In this document: one piece after another, positions 48,307 to 56,175 of the stretch
Layout: every line of letters begins with the position of its first letter
How positions within the stretch are numbered: the first letter of the stretch is position 1
Origin: DLAJ01 sp964655525
Lineage (GTDB): Bacteria > Bacillota > Clostridia > Lachnospirales > Lachnospiraceae
Reading direction: 5' to 3'
Assembly (NCBI GenBank): GCA_964655525.1
Contig: CAZZNE010000004.1
Location: forward strand, 1-64,000
DNA length: 64,000 nucleotides
Notes under the pieces: generated by a model
The model's input: only the letters and a program-made list of their open reading frames with translations
The model's database searches: none
Told to the model about the DNA's origin: nothing
Program-made: the position numbers and the translations under genes

Positions 48307-48477
48307 TTAGCCCTCAGAGATTGCGCCAACCGGACAGCCGCCCTCGCAAGCACCGCAATCGATGCACTTATCTGCATCAACCTCAAATTTGCCGTCTCCC
48401 ATAGAAATTGCGCCAACCGGGCAGGTTGCCTCGCAGGCACCGCATGCTACGCAAGCATCGCTGATTACTCTTGCCAT
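48307..48477 (-). CDS. 2[4Fe-4S] ferredoxin
   Basis: A 56-residue electron carrier of clostridial type. Two clusters are visible: CVACGACEATCPVGAI and CIDCGACEGGCPVGAI, each CxxCxxCxxxC-P. It starts MARVISDACVACG and has a GGAGG ribosome site. It works in anaerobic metabolism, for example with pyruvate:ferredoxin oxidoreductase or hydrogenase. It has its own promoter and lies 175 bp downstream of pflA. Confidence 0.97.
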   Translation of the reverse strand: MARVISDACVACGACEATCPVGAISMGDGKFEVDADKCIDCGACEGGCPVGAISEG

Positions 48478-48549
48478 AATAAAATCCTCCTTTATAATGG
48501 GTTAAAAATAACGTAGGAACAAATTTTAACGTTCCTCTCAACTGATACT

Positions 48550-48578
48550 ATTCTAATACAAAAGAGAGTCAGTGACAA
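48550..48578 (-). promoter_or_regulatory. Promoter of the ferredoxin gene
   Basis: On the minus strand: TTGTCA (48573-48578), 17 bp, TAGAAT (48550-48555). About 70 bases of leader precede the start codon. Confidence 0.65.
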
Positions 48579-48652
48579 GTACAAATATAAGGAAATCAAA
48601 AAAACATCCTTTGGAAAAAGCTTGATTTTACGCGCTTTTGGGTTAGAAAATA

Positions 48653-49411
48653 CTAACTTTCGGCAAGCTCCGCACGGCGCTTCTTAATGCCGTCGATAAT
48701 ATGCTTTTTGCATTCGATCGCTTTTTCCTGTGTCATGGCTGGAACATCTTTTAATTTATATTCCATGCCGAGCTTGTCGTACTTGACCTTTCCCATTGTG
48801 TGGTAGGGCAGTACGTCAAGCGCCTTTAAGTTTGTCAGACCGCCGATGAAATAACCAAGCTCATAGAGGTATTTCGGATCGTCGGTGATGCCCGGAACAA
48901 CGACATGACGTATCCACATGTCCACATGCTTATCGGAAAGATATTCCGCAAAAGCAAGAATCCCGTCGTTGGGCTGCTCTGTCAGTTCTTTATGCTTTTC
49001 GGGATCGATATGCTTAATGTCGAGCATGACGAGGTCGATCAACGGTACAAGCTGATCCATCTTTTCGAGAAAAGCCTTGTTGTCGGGCTTAAAGGCGATG
49101 CCGGAGGAATCAAGGCAGGTGTGGATATTTCTTTTCTTGCATTCCGTGAAAAGCTCAAGTAGAAAATCTGGCTGCATGAGCGGTTCGCCGCCCGTTACGG
49201 TAATGCCTCCCTTGGTGTAGAAGCTCTTATTACGCTCGTATTGTTCAAGGATCTCGGATACCTCCATGTTAGTACCGCCGGTCATTGACCATGTATCGGG
49301 ATTGTGGCAGTAAGCACAGCGCATGGGGCAGCCCTGAACGAATACGACAAATCGGGTACCGGGACCGTCAACGGTTCCGAAGGACTCCAGTGAATGAATT
49401 CTTCCGCTCAT
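48653..49411 (-). CDS. pflA: Pyruvate formate-lyase activating enzyme (radical SAM)
   Basis: A 252-residue glycyl-radical activase. Cys28, Cys32 and Cys35 in GCPMRCAYCHNP hold the [4Fe-4S] cluster that cleaves S-adenosylmethionine. TVTGGEPLMQPDF is typical of PFL activases. It makes the glycyl radical on the partner enzyme; here the glycine lies on the separate 80-residue protein encoded just upstream. The gene is last of the pfl cluster, separated from grcA by 180 bp with two hairpins. Confidence 0.95.
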   Translation of the reverse strand: MSGRIHSLESFGTVDGPGTRFVVFVQGCPMRCAYCHNPDTWSMTGGTNMEVSEILEQYERNKSFYTKGGITVTGGEPLMQPDFLLELFTECKKRNIHTCLDSSGIAFKPDNKAFLEKMDQLVPLIDLVMLDIKHIDPEKHKELTEQPNDGILAFAEYLSDKHVDMWIRHVVVPGITDDPKYLYELGYFIGGLTNLKALDVLPYHTMGKVKYDKLGMEYKLKDVPAMTQEKAIECKKHIIDGIKKRRAELAES

Positions 49412-49544
49412 AGTAAAATCCTTTCTGTAGAAAGATCGCGGGGAAGTAATTGCCTCGCAAATGTTTTAGAACCCGAGGAAATCATCCCCGGGTTCCTTTG
49501 TACACTTATATTTGGGTAGAGACTGTAGAAATTCCATAGTCCCA

Positions 49545-49590
49545 GAAGAATCGCTTTAGCGATTCTTCGAAAGAACGCGCAACGTTCTTT
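49545..49590. repeat. Two hairpins between grcA and pflA
   Basis: A perfect 10-bp stem GAAGAATCGC/GCGATTCTTC (49545-49554 with 49559-49568) adjoins AAAGAACG/CGTTCTTT (49570-49577 with 49583-49590), next to a T run on the plus strand. In the direction of the pfl genes the order and tail (TTCTTCTGGGA) match the hairpins after rpsR and after the kinase at 62307. They may separate the levels of grcA and pflA. Confidence 0.65.
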
Positions 49591-49591
49591 T

Positions 49592-49834
49592 TTATACAGC
49601 CTCGTGGAACGTACGGGAGATAACATCTGCCTGCTGTTCCGGTGTCAGCTTAATGAAGTTTACTGCGTAGCCGGATACACGGATGGTAAGCTGCGGATAG
49701 TTCTCCGGATGCTGCTGAGCATCAAGAAGCGTGTCTCTGTTTAAAACGTTGACATTCAAGTGATGTCCGCCTTTGGTTGCATAACCATCTAACAAATTTA
49801 CTAAGTTTTCTACCTGTGCACTATTTTCTGCCAT
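49592..49834 (-). CDS. grcA: Stand-alone glycyl-radical domain of pyruvate formate-lyase
   Basis: An 80-residue protein equal to the C-terminal end of a normal PFL. LLDGYATKGGHHLNVNVLNR and YPQLTIRVSGYAVNF contain the glycyl-radical loop with Gly55. The same layout is found in the E. coli stress protein GrcA (YfiD), which repairs a PFL broken at its own glycine. Here, however, the neighbouring pflB product has no glycine loop at all, so this protein must provide the radical for it. The ATG has AAAGGAGG upstream. It lies downstream of the small cysteine-rich gene and upstream of pflA. Confidence 0.95.
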   Translation of the reverse strand: MAENSAQVENLVNLLDGYATKGGHHLNVNVLNRDTLLDAQQHPENYPQLTIRVSGYAVNFIKLTPEQQADVISRTFHEAV

Positions 49835-49866
49835 GGTAATATCCTCCTTTGATTAAAATACGGTGT

Positions 49867-50064
49867 CTAACGATCCATGCCTTCCTGCATGGTCGGGATG
49901 CTGCATGCGAATGCGTTTTTGGAGCAGTCAACGCAGCCCATCGTCTCCACACTCTTGGCTTCACTGCTTGTTTCATCTACATCTACATTCACATGCCCGA
50001 CGCCGTTGGTCATACCGGCGTCGAGCTGTGCGATGAGATTATCAATCATCTGAGATTCATCCAT
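49867..50064 (-). CDS. Small cysteine-rich protein resembling a degenerate glycyl-radical domain
   Basis: A 65-residue protein. The first 30 residues (MIDNLIAQLDAGMTNG, GHVNVDV) align with the start of the neighbouring grcA product (VENLVNLLDG, HHLNVNV), but the RVSGY glycine loop is absent. The rest has Cys44, Cys47 and Cys54 (GCVDCSKNAFAC), which could bind a metal or form a disulfide. The start at 50064 is preferred because GATGAGGAAT lies upstream; the ATG at 50079 has no ribosome site. It sits 18 bp after pflB and 32 bp before grcA, all in one direction. The role is unknown: regulator, protector of the radical, or remnant of a duplication. Confidence 0.7.
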   Translation of the reverse strand: MDESQMIDNLIAQLDAGMTNGVGHVNVDVDETSSEAKSVETMGCVDCSKNAFACSIPTMQEGMDR

Positions 50065-50082
50065 TACATGATTCCTCATCCA

Positions 50083-52122
50083 TTATTTGTTTAAGTCGAG
50101 TTCAATATCGCCTGCAAATACCTTATCCTCTTTGCCAAGCGCACCCGGGATGATCGTGAAGGTATTGGAAATACCATCCTGCGCATCATTGAACGGAAGC
50201 TTGGATACGGAAGACAGGGAAGCGACAGCACCATGCGTATCACGTCCGTGCATCGGATTTGCACCCGGAGCGAACGGCTGACCTTTTCTACGTCCGTCAG
50301 GCGTATTACCGGTTGCCTTACCGTAGGTCACGTTGGATGTGATCGTAAGGATGGACGTGGTAGGAATACCGTTTCTGTAGGTGTGATGTCTTCTGACTGC
50401 CGTCATGAACGTATGAACAACCCACTGAGCGATCTCGTCTACGCGGTCGTCGTCGTTGCCGTATTTCGGGAAATCACCGGTCGTCTTGAAGTCAACGATG
50501 ATACCGTCCTCATCACGGATCGGCTCAACCTTTGCGTACTTGATCGCAGAAAGGGAATCAGCCACGATGGAAAGACCGGCAACACCTGTTGCGAAGTAGC
50601 GCTTTACGTCTCTGTCATGAAGAGCCATCTCTGCTCTCTCATAGCAGTACTTGTCATGCATATAGTGGATGACATTCAGCGTATTGACATAAACGTCTGC
50701 CTGCCACTCCATCATATCAACGAACTTGCTTACGACATCATCGTAATCAAGAACATCACCCGTTACAGGACGATACTTCGGACCAACCTGCTTCTTGGTA
50801 ACTTCATCCACACCGCCGTTTAATGCGTAAAGCAGACACTTTGCAACGTTTGCACGTGCGCCGAAGAACTGCATCTCTTTACCGATGACCATGGAGGATA
50901 CGCAGCATGCGATACCGTAATCATCACCGTGAACAACTCTCATCAGATCGTCGTTCTCGTACTGGATGGAGGATGTCTTAATGGACATCTTCGCACAATA
51001 CTTCTTCCAGTTCTCAGGAAGTCTGGTGGACCAGAGAACCGTCAGGTTCGGCTCGGGAGAAGGTCCTAAGTTCTCAAGCGTATGCAGATAACGGAAACTC
51101 ATCTTTGTTACCATATGACGTCCGTCAACACCGACACCGCCGAGGGACTCTGTTACCCATACCGGATCGCCTGCGAAGATCTGGTTGTACTCCGGGGTAC
51201 GAGCGAACTTTACGCAGCGCAGCTTCATGATGAAGTGGTCAACGAACTCCTGAATCTGCTCCTCGGTAAACGTACCGTTTGCAAGGTCTCTCTGTGCATA
51301 GCAGTCAAGGAAGGTGGACGTACGTCCGAGGGACATTGCGGCACCGTTCTGCTCTTTTACGGAGCACAGATAACCGAAATAAGTCCACTGGATTGCCTCC
51401 TGTACATTAGCTGCCGGCTTGGAAATATCGCAGCCGTAGGAAGCAGCCATCTCCTTCATCATCTTTAATGCAACCATCTGCTCGGAAATTTCTTCGCGGA
51501 GACGAATGACGTCATCCGTCATTATGCGACCGGTCGAATCCTTCTGTGCCTGCTTATCTTCGATCAGTCTGTCGATACCGTAAAGAGCGACACGTCTGTA
51601 ATCACCGATGATACGTCCGCGTCCGTAAGCATCCGGAAGACCCGTGATGATGTGTGCGGAACGGCATGCTCTCATCTCTGCATTATAAGCGTCGAAGCAG
51701 CCTGCATTGTGTGTTTTTCTGTGAGTGGAGAAGAACTCGGAAATCTCCGGATCAACCTCGTATCCGTTGTCGGAGCATGCCTTCTCTGCCATACGGATAC
51801 CGCCGTAAGGCTGTAAAGAGCGCTTGAACGGCTTGTCAGTCTGGAAACCAACGATGGTCTCCTTATTCTTGTCAAGATAGCCCGGACCATGGGAAGTAAT
51901 CGTGGATACAACCTTCGTGTCCATGTCAAGAACGCCGCCCGCTGCGCGCTCCTTGTCCTGAAGGTCGCGAACCATTGCCCATAAGTCGTTGGTGTTCTGC
52001 GTAGGTCCTGCAAGGAAGGACTCATCCCCCTCGTACGGCGTGTAGTTTCTCTGAATGAAATCACGCACGTTAATCTCTTTGTCCCATTTGCCGCCTACAA
52101 AATCGTTCCATTCTGGTCTCAT
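50083..52122 (-). CDS. pflB: Pyruvate formate-lyase core lacking the glycyl-radical domain
   Basis: A 679-residue PFL that should convert pyruvate and CoA to acetyl-CoA and formate. The active-site pair Cys406-Cys407 in DYGIACCVS is intact, as are PYGGIRMAEKAC and GLPDAYGRGRI. A normal PFL is about 750-760 residues, with the glycine loop RVSGYA near the end; this one stops at KEDKVFAGDIELDLNK, just where the radical domain should begin. Its stop is a clean TAA, and the missing part is encoded two genes downstream as an intact 80-residue protein. It is thus a natural two-part enzyme rather than a broken gene, inferred from the intact parts and gene order. The start has GGAGGCATTT upstream; the promoter is at 52203-52232. 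Confidence 0.94.
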   Translation of the reverse strand: MRPEWNDFVGGKWDKEINVRDFIQRNYTPYEGDESFLAGPTQNTNDLWAMVRDLQDKERAAGGVLDMDTKVVSTITSHGPGYLDKNKETIVGFQTDKPFKRSLQPYGGIRMAEKACSDNGYEVDPEISEFFSTHRKTHNAGCFDAYNAEMRACRSAHIITGLPDAYGRGRIIGDYRRVALYGIDRLIEDKQAQKDSTGRIMTDDVIRLREEISEQMVALKMMKEMAASYGCDISKPAANVQEAIQWTYFGYLCSVKEQNGAAMSLGRTSTFLDCYAQRDLANGTFTEEQIQEFVDHFIMKLRCVKFARTPEYNQIFAGDPVWVTESLGGVGVDGRHMVTKMSFRYLHTLENLGPSPEPNLTVLWSTRLPENWKKYCAKMSIKTSSIQYENDDLMRVVHGDDYGIACCVSSMVIGKEMQFFGARANVAKCLLYALNGGVDEVTKKQVGPKYRPVTGDVLDYDDVVSKFVDMMEWQADVYVNTLNVIHYMHDKYCYERAEMALHDRDVKRYFATGVAGLSIVADSLSAIKYAKVEPIRDEDGIIVDFKTTGDFPKYGNDDDRVDEIAQWVVHTFMTAVRRHHTYRNGIPTTSILTITSNVTYGKATGNTPDGRRKGQPFAPGANPMHGRDTHGAVASLSSVSKLPFNDAQDGISNTFTIIPGALGKEDKVFAGDIELDLNK

Positions 52123-52202
52123 TTGAAATGCCTCCTATAAAAAATTTTTATACGGTTAAAAACCGTTAGTTACGCATAAAAATATGCTTTCGATACACCA
52201 TA

Positions 52203-52232
52203 ATTATAGGTTAAATTTCATAGGAGAGTCAA
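52203..52232 (-). promoter_or_regulatory. Promoter of the pfl operon
   Basis: On the minus strand: TTGACT (52227-52232), 18 bp, TATAAT (52203-52208). A leader of about 75 bases contains a small hairpin ACGGTT/AACCGT. Confidence 0.8.
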
Positions 52233-52240
52233 TAGAAGCA

Positions 52241-52260
52241 ATGTACTTTTTCGAGTACAT
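52241..52260. promoter_or_regulatory. Inverted repeat between the divergent pfl and DUF1858 promoters
   Basis: ATGTACT (52241-52247) and AGTACAT (52254-52260) are perfect arms around TTTTCG. The position, just upstream of the pfl -35, fits an activator or redox regulator site. A similar GTAC-T-rich-CG-GTA sequence occurs at 62199-62213 before the chemoreceptor operon. Confidence 0.5.
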
Positions 52261-52283
52261 GAATAAAAAATTAATGGAAAAAA

Positions 52284-52313
52284 TTGTGAAAATTGTGCAA
52301 CATGTGTTAAGAT
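52284..52313 (+). promoter_or_regulatory. Promoter of the DUF1858 gene
   Basis: TTGTGA (52284-52289), 18 bp, TAAGAT (52308-52313), 42 bp before the start codon. It diverges from the pfl promoter. Confidence 0.55.
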
Positions 52314-52355
52314 AAGGACGGCACAAAAGGATGATCAAAAAAAGGAGGCATAGAT

Positions 52356-52550
52356 ATGGCACAGTTTACGAAGGACATGACGATCGGCGAGATGCTTCAG
52401 ATCAATCCGGCGGTCGCACCGGTTTTGATGGAAGCGGGAATGCATTGCCTTGGCTGCCCGTCTGCACAGGGAGAGTCCTTGGAAGAGGCAGCAATGGTTC
52501 ATGGCATTGATGTAGATGAACTGATGGGTAAGCTTGCAGAGCTGTCATAA
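52356..52550 (+). CDS. DUF1858 redox-disulfide-like small protein
   Basis: A 64-residue protein with MTIGEMLQINPAVAPVLMEAG followed by HCLGCPSAQGESLEEAA. The CxxC motif and length match DUF1858, a small domain associated with anaerobic and nitrogen/hybrid-cluster metabolism and thought to handle a redox disulfide. It has an AAAGGAGGC ribosome site and is divergent from pflB, suggesting joint control by oxygen or redox state. Confidence 0.88.
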   Translation: MAQFTKDMTIGEMLQINPAVAPVLMEAGMHCLGCPSAQGESLEEAAMVHGIDVDELMGKLAELS

Positions 52551-52592
52551 AAAGAACGCATAGCGATCTTTTGGGTCTGCGGATTCCTATGC

Positions 52593-52635
52593 GATAAGAA
52601 AAAAGAGCCCGTCGGGCTCTTTTTTCTTATCGGGG
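52593..52635. terminator. Bidirectional terminator between DUF1858 and mecA
   Basis: A perfect 18-bp stem (52593-52610 with 52614-52631; GATAAGAAAAAAGAGCCC arm), loop GTC. A/T-rich arms give T runs on both strands, for the two convergent genes. Between it and the DUF1858 stop lies a degenerate copy of the dispersed hairpin (AAAGAACGC, then GATCTTTTGGG). Confidence 0.92.
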
Positions 52636-52694
52636 ATCCCCCTGTTGATTCGCAATGACTAAAATCTGCCGGGCGGAAATCTGCATTGCAGCCG

Positions 52695-53465
52695 TTAAAA
52701 GGATTGCGCGACCGCTTCTACGGCATGCGACGGAATGATCGCATCAAAATGCTCTTCTAAAAATGCAGAAGCGGAATGGGTCAGCCGTTCTCCTTTGCCG
52801 TATTCCGAGAGTGTATTGCATAAACGGTTAAACTCGGCAGGAGAGGTCTTTCCTTTCGAAACGACCAGCGAGTACTGTCCTGTTATCGTATTCTTATATA
52901 AAGCGGTATCGGTACTGATGCCGCCCGCAAGCATCCGCGAAACCCTGATCAGATGATCCAGCGAAGAAAAGCTGTATAAAATGGAAATATCCGAATCAGC
53001 TTCTTCCGCAGGGGCAGCCGGCGTATTGTCCTTTCCCTTGTCAGGGAGTGCGGACGCGGCATTCTGCATTCTGCGGAACAGGTCCAATACATCTAAGGCC
53101 GTATCAGACAGGAACGAACCTGTGCTGTTGATGACATCCATGTTTTCTTCCTCATAATCGTCGTCATCGTCGTGAATGGACGGCGCGAAATTGGAAAAGC
53201 GTGTGTCGAGCTCCTCGGGATCCTCTACTTTTGTGATGACTAACACAAGGCAGCCGGAGTTAAGGGGAATGGCCTCGATCATCAAAGGGATGTCCTCTGC
53301 CTCAAAGCCGAACTGGACGGATGCCTGCTGCATCATATCCCGAAAGAGCTTCTTGGTCTTGTCGGAGCCATACACCAATTCGCTGATCTTGATCTGCCTG
53401 TCTGCAAGGTCGTCGCTCGTCAAAGTGCAGCGGATCTGGTAGTCATTTACTTTTTCGATTTTCAT
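52695..53465 (-). CDS. mecA: Adaptor protein MecA
   Basis: A 256-residue adaptor that brings substrates to the ClpC/ClpP protease. The N-terminal half (MKIEKVNDYQIRCTLTSDDL, FRDMMQQAS) and the C-terminal half (LYSFSSLDHLIRVSRML) match MecA; an acidic stretch (DDDDDYEEEN) joins them. In Bacillus it controls competence and spore regulators. It stands alone with its own promoter. Confidence 0.88.
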   Translation of the reverse strand: MKIEKVNDYQIRCTLTSDDLADRQIKISELVYGSDKTKKLFRDMMQQASVQFGFEAEDIPLMIEAIPLNSGCLVLVITKVEDPEELDTRFSNFAPSIHDDDDDYEEENMDVINSTGSFLSDTALDVLDLFRRMQNAASALPDKGKDNTPAAPAEEADSDISILYSFSSLDHLIRVSRMLAGGISTDTALYKNTITGQYSLVVSKGKTSPAEFNRLCNTLSEYGKGERLTHSASAFLEEHFDAIIPSHAVEAVAQSF

Positions 53466-53526
53466 TCATATCACATCCTATCTATACATGAATAACCATG
53501 CGATACTGCAATCTATCAGTAAAAGT

Positions 53527-53555
53527 ATCTTATACTGATTAGTTTATTAAGTCAA
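53527..53555 (-). promoter_or_regulatory. Promoter of mecA
   Basis: On the minus strand: TTGACT (53550-53555), 17 bp, TAAGAT (53527-53532), about 60 bp before the start codon. Confidence 0.65.
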
Positions 53556-53676
53556 GAGCATGGCGTGACAGTTTATATTTTTTTTATGCGTGATCACGAA
53601 AAAATCCGCAGAAAATGCGTGTTTTTCTGCTATTTGGAAAAAATGAGCATTTTATAAAAATTTGTCAAAAAAAGAC

Positions 53677-53705
53677 TTGTAAAAGCAAAACTACAAGTAT
53701 ATAAT
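53677..53705 (+). promoter_or_regulatory. Strong promoter of a candidate non-coding RNA
   Basis: TTGTAA (53677-53682), 17 bp and a perfect TATAAT (53700-53705). No credible protein gene follows for 600 bp, so the transcript itself is likely the product or a long leader. Confidence 0.7.
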
Positions 53706-53711
53706 ATAAAA

Positions 53712-53884
53712 CTAGAGATGCCTCGGACAATCCGTATCGGAGAGGAGGCAGATGTTTTTTTCATAGTCACATTCGTGACTCACACGTTCAAAATTATCTT
53801 TTTCCCATAGGAACCATTGTCTGTTCCATCTTAGTATGGGATTGTCTTACAGGCTTATGTGTCTGTTCGTAAAATAATTTTTTC
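53712..53884 (+). ncRNA. Candidate structured RNA (possibly 6S-like)
   Basis: The about 170 bases after the promoter contain several nested pairings: TGCCTC/GAGGCA near the 5' end, AGTCAC/GTGACT closing ATTC, CCCATA/TATGGG enclosing GGAAC/GTTCC, and a long-range pair GACAATCC (53726-53733) with GGATTGTC (53839-53846). A T run follows near 53877. The rod shape with a closing long-range stem is reminiscent of 6S RNA, but I cannot match conserved 6S bases. From 53885 to 54287 I see no supported gene, only another hairpin with GTTCC/GGAAC near 53970. Confidence 0.35.
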
Positions 53885-54287
53885 CAATGAACGAAGAAAG
53901 AAACGAAATTCACGGTATAATTCAAAATTTTTTTGTAGGTAATTTTTTCCATCGGGACAGAATTTGTTCCGTAGGGAACGCTTTTTGTTCCCTTATTTCA
54001 GATACCGTCCGGCATCTTAAGCAAAACTGTTTCACGTTCGTCACAACACGCCCGCGCTGCAAATATCACGGGTTCCTTTTGGTCGGATGCGGGTGTGCCC
54101 TGATAGAAGCATATGGCGTTTACTGCCTGAACATGCAGGCGGCCACGATCCGCATTGATCTGCCAAATCACAAGGGAAAGGAGAAACATATGATAATTCG
54201 TACTTTTTTTACAAAAAACAACATGGCGGATCGTGCAGAACATCGGACAGTCTGGGAAAGAAAAGTCTGAATATGTCAAATTTGGTA

Positions 54288-54316
54288 ATGACGTAAGTGC
54301 AATAGTCTGTTATAAT
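54288..54316 (+). promoter_or_regulatory. Promoter of the GH18 gene
   Basis: ATGACG (54288-54293, weak -35), 17 bp, then TATAAT (54311-54316) with TG one base upstream (extended -10). It lies 24 bp before the start codon. Confidence 0.6.
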
Positions 54317-54339
54317 AAGGGCGTTTGGAGGGAACAGGA

Positions 54340-56070
54340 ATGAAGAAAAAAATAATTCCGGTGCTCATCGCAATCGCCCTTATTTGCGTGGTGGCGCTTG
54401 TGGCAATTGTACCTAAGATATTAGATCGCTACGCCTATTCGAAGGAGCGGGTGGATCTGACCGAATATTTTGAATGCGAGGGCAATGAGGCAAGGATCAT
54501 GCATCAGGATACGCTGCTTACGGATCGTGCGCTTGTGCGGGACGGCGTTGTCTACTTTTCATTTGACACGGTGGCGGCATATATGGAGGATCGCTTTTAT
54601 TATAATGATATGGAGCACGCGCTGAAATATACGCTTCCTGATCATGTGGAGACGGTTTTACTTGACACGAATGTCATAATAAAAACGACGCCTGACATAT
54701 CGGGGCAGACGGCCATGGAGAGCGAGACGCTGGCACACGCGGCGGTTTTTGAGGAGGATGGTACGCTTTATCTGTCAGCGGATTATGTGCAGCGTTACTG
54801 CGGCATGAGTTATACGCTGTACAGCGACGAAGAACCGTACCGCGTACAGCTGTTTACCGAGGAGGATACGGTGACGACCGCAACCGTGAAAAAGGCGACG
54901 GCAGTCAGACGGCTCGGCGGCATCAAGAGTCCGATCCTTACGAATGTTGCGCAGGGAGACGAGGTCGTGGTGCTCAACCGGATGGAGACCTGGGCGGAAG
55001 TAAAAACGAAGGATTGTGTGACCGGATATATCGAGGTCAAATATTTGGAAAATGAGCATGAGACGCAAAGGACGTCTGCAAGAGACTATACGGATCCTGT
55101 TTATCCGCGGATCGCAAGGGATCATAAGATCGTGATGGCATGGCATCAGGTCATGAGTGCGGATGCAAACAGTACGTTTAACGAGATGACGGCAAATGCG
55201 GACGCGCTGAATGTGATCTCGCCGACATGGTTTTATGTGGGCGGCGGCGCGGACGGGGTTTCCATTGATAATATTGCGACTGCCGATTATGTGGCGCGTG
55301 CGCATGAAAAGGGGCTTGAGGTATGGGCGCTCGCGGATGATTTTACCCGCTCGCCCGATATCTATGGTATCCTGTCGAGCAGCACGATGAGGGAAGCGTT
55401 GGAGCTGCAGCTTGTGAATGCGGCGCTGAACGCGGGCGTGGATGGCATCAACATTGATTTTGAGAAGATATCAAGGGAATGCGGCGAGCATTTTATCCAG
55501 TTCCTGCGTGAACTGTCCATTTTGACGCACAAGCATAACCTCGTGCTTTCCGTGGATAATTATGTGCCGGCGGGCGGCAGGGGACAGTATCATTTGGAAG
55601 ATCAGGGGATCGTGGTCGATTATGTCGTGATCATGGGCTATGACGAGCATTGGAAGGGATGCAGCGAGGCGGGGTCTGTCGCGTCCATCGGCTTTGTGGA
55701 GCGCGGCATCAGCGACACGATCAACATTGGCGTTCCCGCGGATAAGATCATAAACGGCGTGCCGTTTTTCACACGCATCTGGGCTACGGACGGCGGCGAG
55801 GTGACGAGCAGCGCGGGCGGCATGCAGTGGGCGAAGGACTGGGTGAATGATTACGGTGTCAATTTAATATGGGATGAGATCACCTGTCAGTATTACGGCG
55901 AGCTGACAAGCGGCGGCAAGCTCTATCAGGTATGGATGGAGAACGCGGATTCTATTCAGGTCAAGCTCAACGTGATGAATAACTATGGCGTTGCGGGCGT
56001 TTCGGCATGGAAGCTTGGCTATGAGACGACGGATATATGGGCGGTCATGGCGGCGTACGGAAATTCATAA
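54340..56070 (+). CDS. GH18-family glycoside hydrolase-like protein with SH3-like domain
   Basis: A 576-residue exported or membrane-anchored protein. One N-terminal helix (about 4-27) is followed by a Cu-amine-oxidase-N-like region (DTLLTDRALVRDGVVYFSF, TLYLSADYVQ), an SH3-type region (ILTNVAQGDEVVVLNR, WAEVKTKDCVTGYI) and a GH18 domain. The GH18 motif DGINIDFE (368-375) keeps the catalytic Glu375. The closest known layout is that of YaaH/SleL-like cell-wall glucosaminidases. The ATG at 54340 has GGAGGGAAC upstream. A terminator follows. Confidence 0.88.
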   Translation: MKKKIIPVLIAIALICVVALVAIVPKILDRYAYSKERVDLTEYFECEGNEARIMHQDTLLTDRALVRDGVVYFSFDTVAAYMEDRFYYNDMEHALKYTLPDHVETVLLDTNVIIKTTPDISGQTAMESETLAHAAVFEEDGTLYLSADYVQRYCGMSYTLYSDEEPYRVQLFTEEDTVTTATVKKATAVRRLGGIKSPILTNVAQGDEVVVLNRMETWAEVKTKDCVTGYIEVKYLENEHETQRTSARDYTDPVYPRIARDHKIVMAWHQVMSADANSTFNEMTANADALNVISPTWFYVGGGADGVSIDNIATADYVARAHEKGLEVWALADDFTRSPDIYGILSSSTMREALELQLVNAALNAGVDGINIDFEKISRECGEHFIQFLRELSILTHKHNLVLSVDNYVPAGGRGQYHLEDQGIVVDYVVIMGYDEHWKGCSEAGSVASIGFVERGISDTINIGVPADKIINGVPFFTRIWATDGGEVTSSAGGMQWAKDWVNDYGVNLIWDEITCQYYGELTSGGKLYQVWMENADSIQVKLNVMNNYGVAGVSAWKLGYETTDIWAVMAAYGNS

Positions 56071-56102
56071 GACATCCGAAAAATTATAAAACATGCGAAG
56101 AG

Positions 56103-56140
56103 AAAAAAGCAGAATCCTGTTATGAGATTCTGCTTTTTTT
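56103..56140 (+). terminator. Terminator after the GH18 gene
   Basis: A perfect 14-bp stem AAAAAAGCAGAATC (56103-56116) with 56126-56139, followed by T residues. The next gene starts 36 bp further. Confidence 0.88.
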
Positions 56141-56175
56141 CATATCCTGTTATGAGAGAGGACAGGAAGCGAAGC

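Noticed and set aside
50083..52122. pflB as a pseudogene truncated by a frameshift
   Set aside because: The missing part is intact as its own gene with a good start and ribosome site, the core keeps every catalytic motif, and another small gene lies between; a simple stop mutation would not give this.
52261..52320. Rex or Fnr box upstream of DUF1858
   Set aside because: TTGTGAAAATTGTGCAA has half-site likeness but is not a palindrome of either consensus.
53887..54270. 127-residue frame after the candidate RNA
   Set aside because: No ribosome site, odd composition rich in Cys/His/Phe, and it overlaps hairpins and an opposite frame of similar quality.
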